Source: Petrolisthes cinctipes (Eukaryota > Arthropoda > Malacostraca > Decapoda > Porcellanidae). Taken from it: 64,000 bases of DNA. Positions 33,051 through 46,717 of the stretch are shown here, piece by piece. A program made the translations under genes and the position numbers. Below the pieces are notes generated by a model that was given only the letters and a program-made list of their open reading frames with translations, was not told where the DNA came from and made no database searches. The stretch is from the NCBI GenBank assembly GCA_033782935.1, contig JAWQEG010000486.1, positions 1 to 64,000 of the forward strand. The letters run 5' to 3'. The stretch's first letter is position 1. The number at the start of each line of letters is the position of its first letter.

Positions 33051-33555
33051 GATAAGCCATATGGAAATTTAAGATATATGAAAGAAGACATTGTATTATA
33101 TTTTAATTATTTATTTACTTAGAAAGACAGGACACTTCTGATTGAACACACACACACACATACACTCTCTCACATTCACTCACTCATAATGAAAATACAC
33201 CATACTGGACAACAGTCAGTGTTTGCTCCAACCACCATTGCTGTGTCAGGTGAACCAGGTCTCTCTCTCTCTCTCTTAGTTATCATTTTGCCCTATTCAT
33301 TTATTCCTCCCATCTTTATTTATGGAATTATATCTGTGGTGTCCTTTTCATATTCCATTTTGTTTATTGCAAGATAGAATATTGTGTTATATAGCAGAGT
33401 CCATGACACACACATGCACCTGCCTTATCGCTAGTTCCCTCTCTACCCGGCCGTAGACCTGCTGCCCATGTGACCTCTCCCCCGCACCTTGCTAATCTCT
33501 CAGGTCTCTCTCTCTCTGAATCGGTAGTAAACTATATATAGTGTAAACAATGAGA

Positions 33556-33608
<53 letters not shown>

Positions 33609-34439
33609 TTGCACTAACCAGTGTTCAAACACATTTACACATTTTTATAGAAAGCAGATGACTGTAGTGAACATATTCATTCACTACACACTACAGACAC
33701 GCATGCTCAAAATTTCTAACAATAATCCAGGTCAGTTTGAGGATTAAGGAACTGTAACCACATGGATTGGACAGGACACACTTGGACACTTGGTTGAGAG
33801 AGAGAGAGGTTACATGGGCTGGTCTACGGCCAGGTAGGGATAAGTCAGGTTTGAGTGTGTGTGTTGCTTTCTTTGAAAACGTGTAAATGTGTTCGAACAC
33901 TGGTTAATGCAATATATATATATTCTCATTGTTCACACTATAGAACAATTCACTCCTTGTGGCCGCGCGGGTAGGCATGGTGTGTGTGTGTGTGTGTGCT
34001 GTCCTTGTCCGCCCTGGACTCTTCTGCTTTATCTCTACCTGACCTTCGCCACACCTTTGTATACAAATTTTTCCTTCTTTTTCTTTTCTTTTTTGTTTGT
34101 AGGGGCAACACCTGCATGCATATCTCCTCAAAACTGTGTCCCTCTCCACAAACTTTGAATTTTATATTATTTTCTTCAGAATTAACCCCCCCTACTTCCC
34201 ACACATGTGAATCCCTAAGTTTACTACAGATCCAGAGAGAGAGAGAGAGAGATTAATTAGCAAGGTGCGGGGGAGAGGTCTTGCTAGGGATAAGGCAGGT
34301 GAGTGTGTGTGTCATGGACTTTGCTATATAACACAATATTCTATCTTGCAATAAACAAAATGGAATATGAAAAGGACACAACAGATATAATTCAATAAAT
34401 AAAGATGGGAGGAATAAATGAATAGGGCAAAATGATAAC

Positions 34440-34478
<39 letters not shown>

Positions 34479-34677
34479 GTTGACCTGACACAGCAATGGT
34501 GGTTGGAGCAAAAACTGACTGTTGTCCAGTATGGTGTATTTTCATTATGAGTGAGTGAATGTGAGAGAGTGTATGTGTGTGTGTGTGTTCAATCAGGAGT
34601 TTCCTGTCTTTCTAAGTAAATAAATAATTAAAATATAATACAATGTCTTCTTTCATATATCTTAAATTTCCATATGG

Positions 34678-34716
<39 letters not shown>

Positions 34717-34893
34717 TTCGTCTACGCTCATGAGTCTAAACTCTCAGGGTTCACACCTGTGAGGAAAAAAACATTGGCAACACTGACTGTTGATACATAT
34801 GGAGAGATGATAAAGGCTTGGGACGAGAGTGACAGCAGTCTACGTTGCCAGTAAGTTAATATTTTGTCGGCGAACTTTGTTGGGCTACTGTAC
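32842..34893. mobile_element. Long inverted-repeat element, arms about 0.65 kb (copy 1)
   Basis: 32842-33533 and 34213-34893 are inverted copies of each other: GTACAGTAGCCCAACAAA at the left end is mirrored by its reverse complement at the right end, through (TA)n, a CACTCATAATGAAAATACAC block and CCTCCCCCGCACCTTGC. The loop (33534-34212) holds a second, shorter inverted pair (near 33612 and 33868). No transposase frame or target duplication was found. It could be a foldback-type transposon or a rearranged inverted duplication. Confidence 0.75.
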
Positions 34894-35307
34894 CAAATTA
34901 ATGTCAAACAGTGAGCCTGGCTCAGCCACCGTGGTTTGGGTTGGTTAGGATGCCACAGTGTTACCAAATCGTCACCATGAAATTATGCTAAACTTGCTGT
35001 GAAAATATGCTAACTACGCCCAAAATATGCTAAATGTAATATTAATTTATGCTACAATTATGCTAACTTATTATTATCTAAACATATTACACTGAGTGAT
35101 ACATTAACACAACAATATATGTCACTTAACATATTTTAATTGAAAATGTATATAACTCTTAAATGAATGTACAGTACAACATAAAAAATCATGTACTATA
35201 CTATAGCTTTCATTACAGTACTTCAGTTGCCTATTGGTTTTATTGGTGCCATTGAAGGTATATTTTCTTACCCATTGCTTTTATCATTTCTTTCGATGAC
35301 TCAAATT
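34894..35307. other. AT-rich flank with ATGCTA motifs
   Basis: Between the long inverted repeat and the hAT remnant. ATTATGCTA/ATATGCTAA recurs five to six times in 34980-35070. No gene. Confidence 0.5.
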
Positions 35308-36640
35308 TCACACACTCGCTTTTCTTATGCCTTCTCCACTCACGATTTCATTGGTCATACTGCTGTTCTTGAGCCTGTTTTGATTCTCTGTTTTTTTCAA
35401 GTTCACTAAGGAAAATATTCTCTCACACTCTGCATTAGATACTGCTGGTATGGTTAATAATGCTTTAGCAAGTTTGGAGATTAGTGGGTATTTCCCTGTG
35501 TGACATATTTTTGACCAAAACAATTCAGTATCAATGACAGCATTCTGTGAGCGAATATTCTCTGCATCATCACATATCATTAGACACCTCCATTCATCTT
35601 TCACCTTTTGTTCATATTCCTCTCTAACAATTCCAGGAATCTTGGACGTGATATTTGCAACAGACATATTACTTCCACGTATAATTTCCTAAGGATCAAG
35701 GAAAGAACAGATATCAGAGAGAACTGTGTCACTGAGAGGTAAGCGCTGCTGAAGCTGAACGGCCAGTTCTACCAGAAATTTAAGCAACCGCTCAAACATT
35801 TGATTGGTATTCTGCAAGTCCCTCTTACTGGCTGTTGTATCCAGTAGGAGTCTTGCAAACTTAATACCTCCATAGATTTTGTTAGCTGGTAAATGGTAGG
35901 TCTGGTACTTTGGATCTATTTGTAACACTTGACTGACTGGTTCCTTGAGAGTACAGGGTTTGAAGAAACAACTGAGAACCTGAACGTAGAGCTGACGAGA
36001 GTCCTTTACTACACGATGTACCATGGAGTGAGAACTTTGGAAGATAATACTAAATTAATCAGTCAGTGATAGAACATACTCCAAGAACTGAAAGTACAGA
36101 TGGATTTGAAAACTTAGTGTAGAGAAAGTCAGGAGAAAACAAACAATCGGTCTTCAGGGTGGGCTAGCTGAAAGAACGCCATATGCAAAACATTCCACTG
36201 TTCTAGGATCCTAGTAACACATGCACTTAGCAAGAGCAAACGAATGTCATTTAACTTCAGAATTATGTGTTACTGAGCTTACAAAAACTCCTGAAAATCT
36301 CTGAAGTCATGAAGCCTCTTACTGGAGTGACTGAATTAAGAGTTACATTCTCGTAATACTTGTTCAAGAGGCTTTGGCAACAGTTTAGTTGAATGACTAA
36401 CTGCTAAGGAGAGTGAATGGCACACACATTTCATTGTTATGATACTGGGGTTCTTTTCCTTTAATCTTTTGACAATGCTGTTGTTAGCTCCGAACATCAC
36501 ATTCGTTGTGTCAGCGGCAAAGCCAATACATTTTGACAAGTCCATGTTGCATAACTGCAGTTCTTCACAAAGTAATTTAAATAAGTCTTCAGCTGATTTG
36601 CCCTCTAATGCAGGTAATCCAAGAAGCCGGGTTACTACTT
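35308..36640 (-). pseudogene. hAT-superfamily transposase remnant, copy 1
   Basis: On the minus strand fragments in order: 36640-36336 (LLGLPALEGKSAEDLF, CIGFAADTTNVMFGANNSIV, HSLSLAVSHSTKLLP, a hAT-like catalytic-core region), 36024-35689 (middle, including CSFLDP), and 35667-35308 with the C-terminal dimerisation block (ELFWSKI, LAKALLTIPAVSNAECERIF). hAT transposases excise elements and dimerise through this end. A TAG lies between 35689 and 35667, other breaks fall between 36024 and 36336, and the N-terminal zinc finger is missing. The same TAG is present in copy 2, so decay began before the duplication. Confidence 0.75.
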
Positions 36641-36659
36641 TCCCCTCAGCTGAGTCATA

Positions 36660-37131
36660 CAGCCGTTTTCTCAGTCGCTCGGACCACCCGCCCGAGCCTC
36701 ATTTGCTAGCACCCGAGCGAGTTTTGGTTTTCTCAGTGGTGTTTCTGAGGCCGTCCGAGCCCTCTTCCCGACCACATTATTGGAACACTCGGGCGCCCGG
36801 GCTCGGGAGCTATTCCCCTCCCAGTGCTCGCTCGAGTCGGGCAGCCTGCACTATAAATAATCTCTATTCCATAATAAAGCATATTCTTTCCTCTTAAATC
36901 TGTCAGAAAAGTACCACTAAATTTTATTAACATGATATAATGCCTGTAATTAGTATATTTTTAGATATACCTAAGCATTTACAAGAAGTTTGTGGTACCC
37001 TCACTAATTATAGCCAACAACAACAACATTCATCAGTCAGACAGCCAGCACCAGTCAGGCCGTGTCAACCAAATTCCAGTTGAATTCCTGCATCACCAGT
37101 TGAAAAACAAAGGTAAATACTTACTGATTTC
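36660..37131. mobile_element. Left end of Harbinger-2, unit 1 copy
   Basis: GC-rich terminal region (TTTTCTCAGTCGCTCGG, CCCGAGCCTC, GAGTCGGGCAGCCTGC) identical in plan to 49495-49680, then AT-rich leader. Its continuation beyond the Merlin is 40823-41560. Confidence 0.7.
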
Positions 37132-37699
37132 GGTAAATATTGAATGAATTACCGTTATCGCGTACGCTTTTTCTACCTTCATTACCCACTTATTTATACC
37201 ATTCTAAGACTATTTTCTTCTATAGCATTTCCTCTGCAAATGCCCCATTTCCAAGATACCCCACCATACCCCATACGTTGTAGGGGAGCGAGGGAGTCGG
37301 GGATATGGATGGGGTATTTTGGAAATGGGGTAAATGAGAAGGAAAATGCATAGAAGAATAGTATTATAATGGTACAAATAAATGGCCAATGAAGGAAGAA
37401 AAAGCGTATCATATAATAAAAGCGTAAATAACATTGTTATTATTCGTCCGTCACTCACGCGTCCGAATTCAGCGTTGCTAACAAAAGTACCGTAAACAGT
37501 ATAGCACAATCATGGCGATAGGGCCACTAGCCAAAATGTAGTCAAGGAGGTAGTGTTGCCAACGAAAAATATAGCCCAATGTGCAATGGTAGGCCTTACG
37601 TATTATAATATACCACACTACTAACCATACCTGAAAATAGAACAAAACATGGACAAAATAAAACAATAGTCATATATATAATAAATACTGCAACGTACC

Positions 37700-38752
37700 T
37701 TATTCAGAGGATGAGGATGGGTGTGGATTATGTACATCAATATCACTATCTGAGGAGATGTCGGACTCTAACTCTGATAAAGATGGCGGCTGTGGTCGAA
37801 CGCGGTCAGATTGATGAGGGTATAATATAGCGGCCTCGAGAAGGAAACGATGAAAAGTATGTCGTTTAAATTTTTTTAGGAAAATATATCTAGCAAGATA
37901 TTGTGTTAGGTATTTAGTTTTAATACCTGGCCACCTCACATACTCTTTGATATCCCTCCATAACCTTTCAATATTTTGAGTATGTAACTCAGAGTTTTCG
38001 GGGTCCACAAAATTTACCTTATGATTAACACTCAAGTGGCTATACCCTTCCTGATGTAGGGTATTATACGCACGCCAACTATCACTGTAAATAGTGGTGC
38101 CTGGTCTTATGTATTTTTTTATTAGTGGGAGAAGAGTGTTGCGATTCCTACGCAGGGATACATTGTCTTGGTCCAATAATGGTATTATAAATCTGTTCTT
38201 GGACTCCCTCTCTATGCCACCAAATAGCCAGACTTGAGATAAATTACGACCCACGTTGTACTTTTTTCTAACAATTAAAGTTTCATCAATTTCAACCACA
38301 ATGCCTTCACCACCGATGGGGTCCTGATTGTTAAACCAATTATCACTTACTTCGCAACAAAAGCTTCTCCAATCCACACTGGTCCTTATGTTAATTCCCA
38401 AATTAAGTACAGTATAACTATGATTAAATGATTTATGGCACCACAATATTATAAAGGATATAATTTGCCAAGGTTGTAGCCTAGTGCAGTCTAGTAAAGT
38501 CCCCTTGTACAAAGAGACAGAAAAAGCACATCTACGTCGTTTTTTGGACTTGGGTATGGCGACGGTATGGTGGCAACGAAATTGATTATTGTCTTGTCTA
38601 TATGTACAGGGGTTGCCACACTTTCCACAAATAACACTCCGCGGTAAAACACCGTGTGCTTGTAGAATAGAAATACTAGCGTCGTTATTTCGAAATGCGT
38701 TTTGTATACTTTCAAACGGAAGTGGAGTACAGCCTTGACACAAAGAATCCAT
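37700..38752 (-). CDS. Merlin transposase (IS1016/IS1595-like DDE)
   Basis: A single uninterrupted frame of 350 residues from ATG 38752. The N-terminal zinc-binding module (CGKCGNPC, then FRCHHT, residues 42-62) would recognise DNA. The RNase-H-fold core has Asp156 in VVEIDETLI, Asp224 in TIYSDSWRAYN and Glu262 in TQNIERLW, with ERLWRDIKEYVR as the expected helix after the Glu. The acidic Ser/Asp C-terminal tail (residues 325-350) is simple. Length and motif order match Merlin transposases, which catalyse cut-and-paste transposition with 8-9-base duplications. No stop, frameshift or lost catalytic residue was seen, so it may be active and may also mobilise the MITEs at 28640-32803. Confidence 0.93.
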   Translation of the reverse strand: MDSLCQGCTPLPFESIQNAFRNNDASISILQAHGVLPRSVICGKCGNPCTYRQDNNQFRCHHTVAIPKSKKRRRCAFSVSLYKGTLLDCTRLQPWQIISFIILWCHKSFNHSYTVLNLGINIRTSVDWRSFCCEVSDNWFNNQDPIGGEGIVVEIDETLIVRKKYNVGRNLSQVWLFGGIERESKNRFIIPLLDQDNVSLRRNRNTLLPLIKKYIRPGTTIYSDSWRAYNTLHQEGYSHLSVNHKVNFVDPENSELHTQNIERLWRDIKEYVRWPGIKTKYLTQYLARYIFLKKFKRHTFHRFLLEAAILYPHQSDRVRPQPPSLSELESDISSDSDIDVHNPHPSSSSE

Positions 38753-39233
38753 GACTAAACTGCGTATAATGTGCGCACTATGCTACCCCTTTATATAGGC
38801 GCGACCTATGTTAGCGATAAATAGGCAGTGTTGCTAATGTCAATCGGACAAAGAGAAGAAAGAAATAGGCCTAACTGTACGATAGGCGACACAAAATGGA
38901 TGCAAATCCGCTCCCTGAATCCCCGTTGCCATAAACCACCAGCCAGTTAAAGGGTTAATAGAAAGCCAGATGAACGTAAATAACCTAACCTAACCAAATA
39001 TATACTGTTATAAACATTGGGACATGACTATTAAAGCGTAATGGAAAGAAAACACGAGTATATAATGATTAGCCCTCCAAAAAAAAGACAATGTGTGCAA
39101 ACATCGCCAGCCATACGAACTTGGTGTCCGTACAAATACCCACTAACAGTAAATATGGGTATGAAATAGAGTGCTTCACCGTTGGGGTACAGATATACCA
39201 GGACCCAAAAACCCTTTAAAGGTGTATTTAGGA

Positions 39234-40065
39234 AATCAGACGAACCAAGATAACCTAACCTAACCTAACCTAGACTAAGCATACCTTCGGTGCTAACCTA
39301 ATGTTCTTCGTGACCTAACCTAATATCCTTCGTGCCATCGGCAGACCATGAATATGAATGCAACGAGAATAAAGATACAAATAATGTATGAATAAGATGC
39401 TACAATATAGCATACTAGTGCAATATTACTCGTAGCATAGCGACACTGTAAAATTCCTACAACGCATGAACAGTAAATATATAGAAATAAACTATTTTAA
39501 CAACGTTACTCAGTAAAAAAAACTGTTTCCCCGTTGGGGTACCCCGTTTGGGGTAAAAAAACACAGAAAGCAGCAGCCACATAGAGGGCTATTATAAAGG
39601 AAGATAAATATGAGAAAGCTTCTAGAATGAACAATGGCGTATGTAATCAGACGAACCAAGATAACCTAACCTAACCTAGACTAAGCATACCTTCGGTGCT
39701 AACCTAATGTTCTTCGTGACCTAACCTAATATCCTTCGTGCCATCGGCAGACCATGAATATGAATGCAACGAGAATAAAGATACGAATAATGTATGAATA
39801 AGATGCTACAATATAGCATACTAGTGCAATATTACTCGTAGCATAGCGACACTGTAAAAATCCTACAACGCATTAACAGTAAATATATATAATAAAAATA
39901 TGTTAACAATGTTACTCAGTAAAAAACGCTGTTTCCCCGTTGGGGTACCCCGTTTGGGGTAAAAAAAAACAGAAACCAGCAGCCACATAGAGGGCTATTA
40001 TAAAGGATTATAAATATGAGAAAGCTTCTAGAATGAAAAATGGCGTATGTAATCAATATAACGCT
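39234..40065. repeat. 415-base tandem duplication inside Merlin
   Basis: AATCAGACGAACCAAGATAA at 39234 recurs at 39649, followed by CCTAACCTAACCTAGACTAA, a CTTCGTGCCATCGGCAGACC block and the CCCCGTTGGGGTACCCCG palindrome in both. Units differ at roughly ten positions by eye. The first has one extra CCTAA. Confidence 0.85.
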
Positions 40066-40439
40066 TAAATATAGCTAATTAATGCTATAAATATCCATCG
40101 ATAGCACCACTGTAAAAATGAAACTACGCAGTAACTTAATAGTCAGCCTGATATCAGAAAAAACCAAGGATTGCCAAGGATATAGCCAAACGGTGCGAGA
40201 AAGCACTTGCATTGGTAATACTGAAAATGAATATATAGGGGAAAAACACAATGGAAGGGAAAAAATATCCAAAATAGCCAATTATGCATATATATAACCA
40301 AAATATTCCGGATTCCCCAGTATTTGCAACACTGTGTATGTAAAACACGCCATATAAGAACAATATAGCCAAAATAGACGTAAATATATGAAAATATGGC
40401 CAAAATCTGCCACAAACCAGAAATTGACAATACTGAATA

Positions 40440-40720
40440 TAAATATTGTCAATGCTGATTAGTATAAACAAATGGCCGTGTTTACCCCACCCAATACCCC
40501 GGATCCCATCGCTCCCCCATGCTTCTATGAGTGTTGCATGGGGCATATACCCAGGATTGGGGGATTATAAAGCCAATTATAATATCTTAAAGGTATGACC
40601 ATAGTATAAGCGTGTATTCCCCCACCCAAAACCCCGAATTCCCAACGCTCTCCCCCATTATTGTATGAGGGGTGGGAAATGGGCATATTATGGGCAAAGT
40701 GGGTATTAGCGGAAGAAACA
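40440..40720. repeat. Two related subterminal repeats of Merlin
   Basis: TACCCCACCCAATACCCCGG...GCTCCCCCATG (from about 40480) and ATTCCCCCACCCAAAACCCC...CTCTCCCCCATT (from about 40616) are diverged copies, each followed by a GGGCATAT-type segment. A similar ACCCCACCATACCCC block lies near the left end (37259), so they may be transposase-binding repeats. Confidence 0.5.
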
Positions 40721-40953
40721 CCATAGATGAAAAAAGTCCTAAAAATGTCCCAAATAGTGATAAAACAATGTTATATATAACTACGCAATAACGGTAATTC
40801 ATTCAATAAATACCCTGATTTCTATATATTTCATTCATGAGATGATGAGAGTACGATATTAAGTTATTGTGATTTATTTATTTATGGTTATTGTGTACTG
40901 TAATATTTACAAAACATGCTTGAAATACTGTAACTATAAATCCACATTTTCAG

Positions 40954-41173
40954 GACCTTCTGCACGAGATCTTTGCTGGAGTATTGGATGAGCTGGATGA
41001 GGAGGAGTTTCAGCCAAGAAGGTTACCCCGAATTGTGCCAAGGGACCGCAGTGACCCTATGGCATACCTAGCTGAACACGAATTTATTCAGAGATTCAGA
41101 CTGTCTAAGGATGCTGTGAGGGACCTTCTTGAGGAAATCAGACCTCGTTTGCCCAGAGTAGCTAATGGTAGAG
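40954..41173 (+). pseudogene. Harbinger-2 transposase exon 1, orphan copy in unit 1
   Basis: Acceptor TTTTCAG before 40954 and donor AGAG/GTAAGT at 41174. Encodes DELDEEEFQPRRLPRIV, EFIQRFRLSKDAVRDLLEEI and RPRLPRVANGR, the N-terminal helix-turn-helix-like region of Harbinger transposases. The matching catalytic exon is missing because the duplication junction falls in the intron. Confidence 0.75.
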
Positions 41174-41538
41174 GTAAGTTAAGGGTATACATACTGGTAT
41201 AGTTTAGCCACAGAATAGGGAACTACAATTTCCCTTATAAGGAAAAAACTACAATCTATGATAGAGCTATGTATGTTTTTTTTTTTTTTTTTTTTGCAGA
41301 TTTTCATACATAATTGTTCTATTCATTTTTACTTATAATATTGAGAGGAAATCATTTTTATACATATCCCTCAGCCAACAATCTTATGGGTAGGTGATGG
41401 AACCGGGGGTTTTGGGGTGGGGAAAAACGTATTATTTGGGATAATTGGCAAGGAATAAATGCCAAATTATTGTAATTATTCCAACCTGACCTGACCTAAC
41501 CTACACTGAAAAAATGAATAGAACAACAATAAATAGGT

Positions 41539-43623
<2,085 letters not shown>

Positions 43624-44087
43624 CAAATTAATGTCAAACAGTGAGCCTGGCTCAGCCACCGTGGTTTGGGTTGGTTAGGATGCCACAGTGTTACCAAATC
43701 GTCACCATGAAATTATGCTAAACTTGCTGTGAAAATATGCTAACTACGCCCAAAATATGCTAAATGTAATATTAATTTATGCTACAATTATGCTAACTTA
43801 TTATTATCTAAACATATTACACTGAGTGATACATTAACACAACAATATATGTCACTTAACATATTTTAATTGAAAATGTATATAACTCTTAAATGAATGT
43901 ACAGTACAACATAAAAAATCATGTATTATACTATAGCTTTCATTACAGTGCTTCAGTTGCCTATTGGTTTTATTGGTGCCATTGAGGGTATATTTTCTTA
44001 CCCATTGCTTTTATAATTTCTTTCGATGACTCAAATTTCACACACTCGCTTTTCTTATGCCTTCTCCACTCACGATTTCATTGGTCA

Positions 44088-45546
44088 TGTAACGCTCCTT
44101 TTTATTTTTAATCAATGGATCTTTTTGAGTTACCCCTTTTTATATTTTTCTTGTCCATCCTCGAGTTGAAGGCACGGTCGAAGGAAAGGAAAACGTGATA
44201 GTAGTTATTACTGGAAATGTATAATGTTGTATATATGTAATATAGACATGTTAATTATTATAATAGGTAGGAAATTAATTATGTGTATGTATTTTGGGAA
44301 ATGGGGTGATCAGAAGAACGTAGTAATAACCATGATGAAATACGTAACGAGTATTGCATCAGCTTATATGGAATTCAAACGAGTATAGTGGAGTCTTTAA
44401 AAACAATGTATGGTTTTTCCTGATTAGCAATAATGGGTAGTTAACTAACCTCCGAGACCACTTACCTGACTCACCTTATCTCCTATCTATTTTAAAAACT
44501 CACTACAAAAGTAATTAGCAGCCCCAGAGGGTTATTGACGAAGTAATTTAATTGTTCCAATATTTCGTTGAGCGTGGGGAAGCCCATTCTCTCTCCAACC
44601 TCCCTCTTCGACAGGTACAGTTGAAAGCAGTCTGTGTTAACTATAATAATTAGTGGACTTAAAGTGCTATTAATGTTCCATAACTAAAGAGTAAGTGTCT
44701 AATAAGTGCTTGATGTATTAAAATTAATAATTTGTCCTATGATGACAGTGATAAATTAAGATCGATTCTCTCTCCAAACTCCCTCTCGACAGGTGGTGTT
44801 CTGTGGTCCACGAGTCGTTCAAGTCAAAAGATATCTGGGAAAGCTAGTTCTTAGTGGTAGTTTCGATAGCCTTATTACGGTTCGGGGTCCATTACCTGCC
44901 GTGAGTGTTTATTTCTGTGTATTAATTTCCATGTGAATTTCTTTGTGATTCTAAGTTCGGTTCTAATTCTAAGTTTACGGTTCGGGGTACATTGCCTGCC
45001 GTGAGTGTTCATTTCTCTGTGATTAATTTATATGTGATTTTCTGTGCCATTCTTGATTAATTTATTTTCTTGTACGTGTGTTCTTGGTAGGATTAAGTTT
45101 AAGTTCTAAGTACAGTTCTGATTCTAATTTCTCAGTATAGTTCTGATTCTAATTTCTAAGTACAGTTCTGATTCTAATTTCTAAGTACAGTTTTGGTTCT
45201 AATTTCTCAGTATAGTTCTGATTCTAATTCTAAGTATAGTTCTGCTTCTAATTCTAAGTAAAGTTATAAGGTTGATTCTGGTCATCATTGTTCTTATGTT
45301 TTTAGTTAATTCCAAGCTAAAGTTCTGCATAATTATCATTTATAGTAGGTTTTCATTAATATCGTGGGTGTGTAATAAATTCATTGGGAAAACTCTATAG
45401 ACATATTAGTATATTTGCCCGCATTCCTGTATCATTCTCGATTCTCCTACCGCCTGGCCAGGACGAGGAAAGCTTAAAAAGATCCCAATATTACTTTTTT
45501 GTGTGTTAACGCTCGTTAAATATCAATATATTTTCGAGTCGTTACA
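44088..45546 (+). repeat. 5' LTR (1,459 bases)
   Basis: It contains an internal pair (ACGGTTCGGGGTCCATTACC and ACGGTTCGGGGTACATTGCC, about 100 bases apart) and five to six copies of a roughly 27-base unit with GTTCTGATTCTAATTTC at 45105-45260. Confidence 0.92.
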
Positions 45547-45547
45547 C

Positions 45548-45565
45548 TGGTGGCAGCGGTGGGAT
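45548..45565 (+). promoter_or_regulatory. Primer-binding site, possibly tRNA-Leu
   Basis: TGGTGGCAGCGGTGGGAT starts one base after the LTR. It is closest among those I know to the tRNA-Leu type site (TGGTGTCAGAAGTGGGAT); the tRNA assignment is tentative. Confidence 0.6.
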
Positions 45566-45685
45566 AAGTTAAGAGTTTTGGCCAGCCGTATTGGAGGAAG
45601 CAGCTTGTTATAGGGTTGGAGACATTAACGTGAGTAATGTTCCGAGTGGCAATTGCGGGACACAGCCAGGTACCACGTGGCTTAG

Positions 45686-46048
45686 ATGTGGAAATTGAAA
45701 ACCAAACATGCTCATGGTATAGTAGATAGACTCTCCCAGTATATCATTGACTTCGGGAGACCTGACTCCATCTTGTGTGACAACACCATGGAATTCACTG
45801 GGCAAGAGCTAAGGGGGTGGGCTGACCAGCATGGCATCGAGATCGTCTACACCACCCCATATCACCCCCAAGCCAACGGACTGATCGAGCGCATGCACAG
45901 AACCCTCAAGACCATGCTCGCCCATCTGTGCAAGGGTTATCCTTTGAGGGGGCCCGCTTTCATGGGAGAACTTGAGGAGGAGGAGGAGGATGCTTACCTC
46001 CCTCCTCGCCGTCGTCAGCCTCCCAGACGACTTATTGAAGAATGTTAA
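45686..46048 (+). pseudogene. Integrase fragment fused to polyprotein tail
   Basis: An open frame of 120 codons with the second half of a Ty3/gypsy-type integrase core: FGRPDSILCDN (second Asp), YTTPYHPQANGLIERMHR (Glu in the LIER context) and LKTMLAHLCKG. The first catalytic Asp and the zinc module lie in the deleted part. After GYP the frame jumps to an acidic and Pro/Arg-rich tail (ELEEEEEDAYLPPRRRQ) that looks like the polyprotein C-terminus, so a second deletion joins the two. It cannot be functional integrase. Confidence 0.8.
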
Positions 46049-46717
46049 GCCAGTGATATGAAGAAATGGTTGAGATATGTGTGTACAGCAGTGGACAGTC
46101 ATGAGTTTAGTATTGGGAAGTTTTACCACTAGCATTGATCGAAGGTCAACTGTGCTCTAGTCTCATATTCTCATGTTCTATTCTCAAGTATTCTCAGGTA
46201 TATCAGTATTCTTTTCCATAATTGTGAAGTTCAATCATATGTCTTAGTTCAAGGGAACCTAGGATAATTCTGTTCTCAATTCACAGTCATCGCCTCATGC
46301 GTGGTCCTAAGTTTCACTTAAGGATATATTGCCTATGCCTAAATGGGGTTAAGGAAGTGATTTAGGTGAGTGCAGCTGAATGTGTTGAATGTGATGAATG
46401 TAAAAGAATATTTTCTTGCCTTAGGCTAGGATAATATGAGAGTGACGGAGACGTCAGTGGACAACTCCATAGATTACTCGTAGAGTGAAGGTGATTGGGG
46501 TACATGACACAAATTCTGATTTATTAAAAATGGGAGATGGCATATTTCCTCACGGGGAAAGTAATGCGAGTCAGGTGACTCTTAGGGAACTTAGTGTGAG
46601 ACAAAGTACAAGTTGTTCAGTAGGTAGTGTGTATGGTCTAACTAAGTTAAGTGAAATGATCTGTGATGTAAAGGGCATAACTTTTGCCGTGATTTTTAAC
46701 TCCGGGGAATGGGCGTG

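Larger units (their letters stand above)
37132..40814 (-). mobile_element. Merlin DNA transposon, apparently complete
   Basis: 3,683 bases inserted in unit 1 and absent at the same place in unit 2. Left end GGTAAATATTGAATGAATTA, right end in reverse GGTATTTATTGAATGAATTA: about 30-base terminal inverted repeats. CTGATTTC flanks both sides (37124-37131 and 40815-40822); the empty site in unit 2 near 49949 has one CTGATTTC. 8-9-base duplications are known for Merlin. The transposase frame at 37700-38752 is intact. The rest is non-coding with a 415-base tandem repeat. Confidence 0.93.

Noticed and set aside
36439..36897. 152-residue plus-strand frames (also at 49262-49720)
   Set aside because: They are the antisense of hAT coding sequence running into the Harbinger terminal region; no protein family resemblance was seen.
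39250..39285. Chromosome-end telomere array
   Set aside because: Only three or four CCTAA units, inside a transposon and repeated with it 415 bases later; this is a telomere-like motif and not a telomere.
45686..46048. Functional integrase gene
   Set aside because: The first catalytic Asp and zinc module are missing and the frame jumps to the polyprotein tail.
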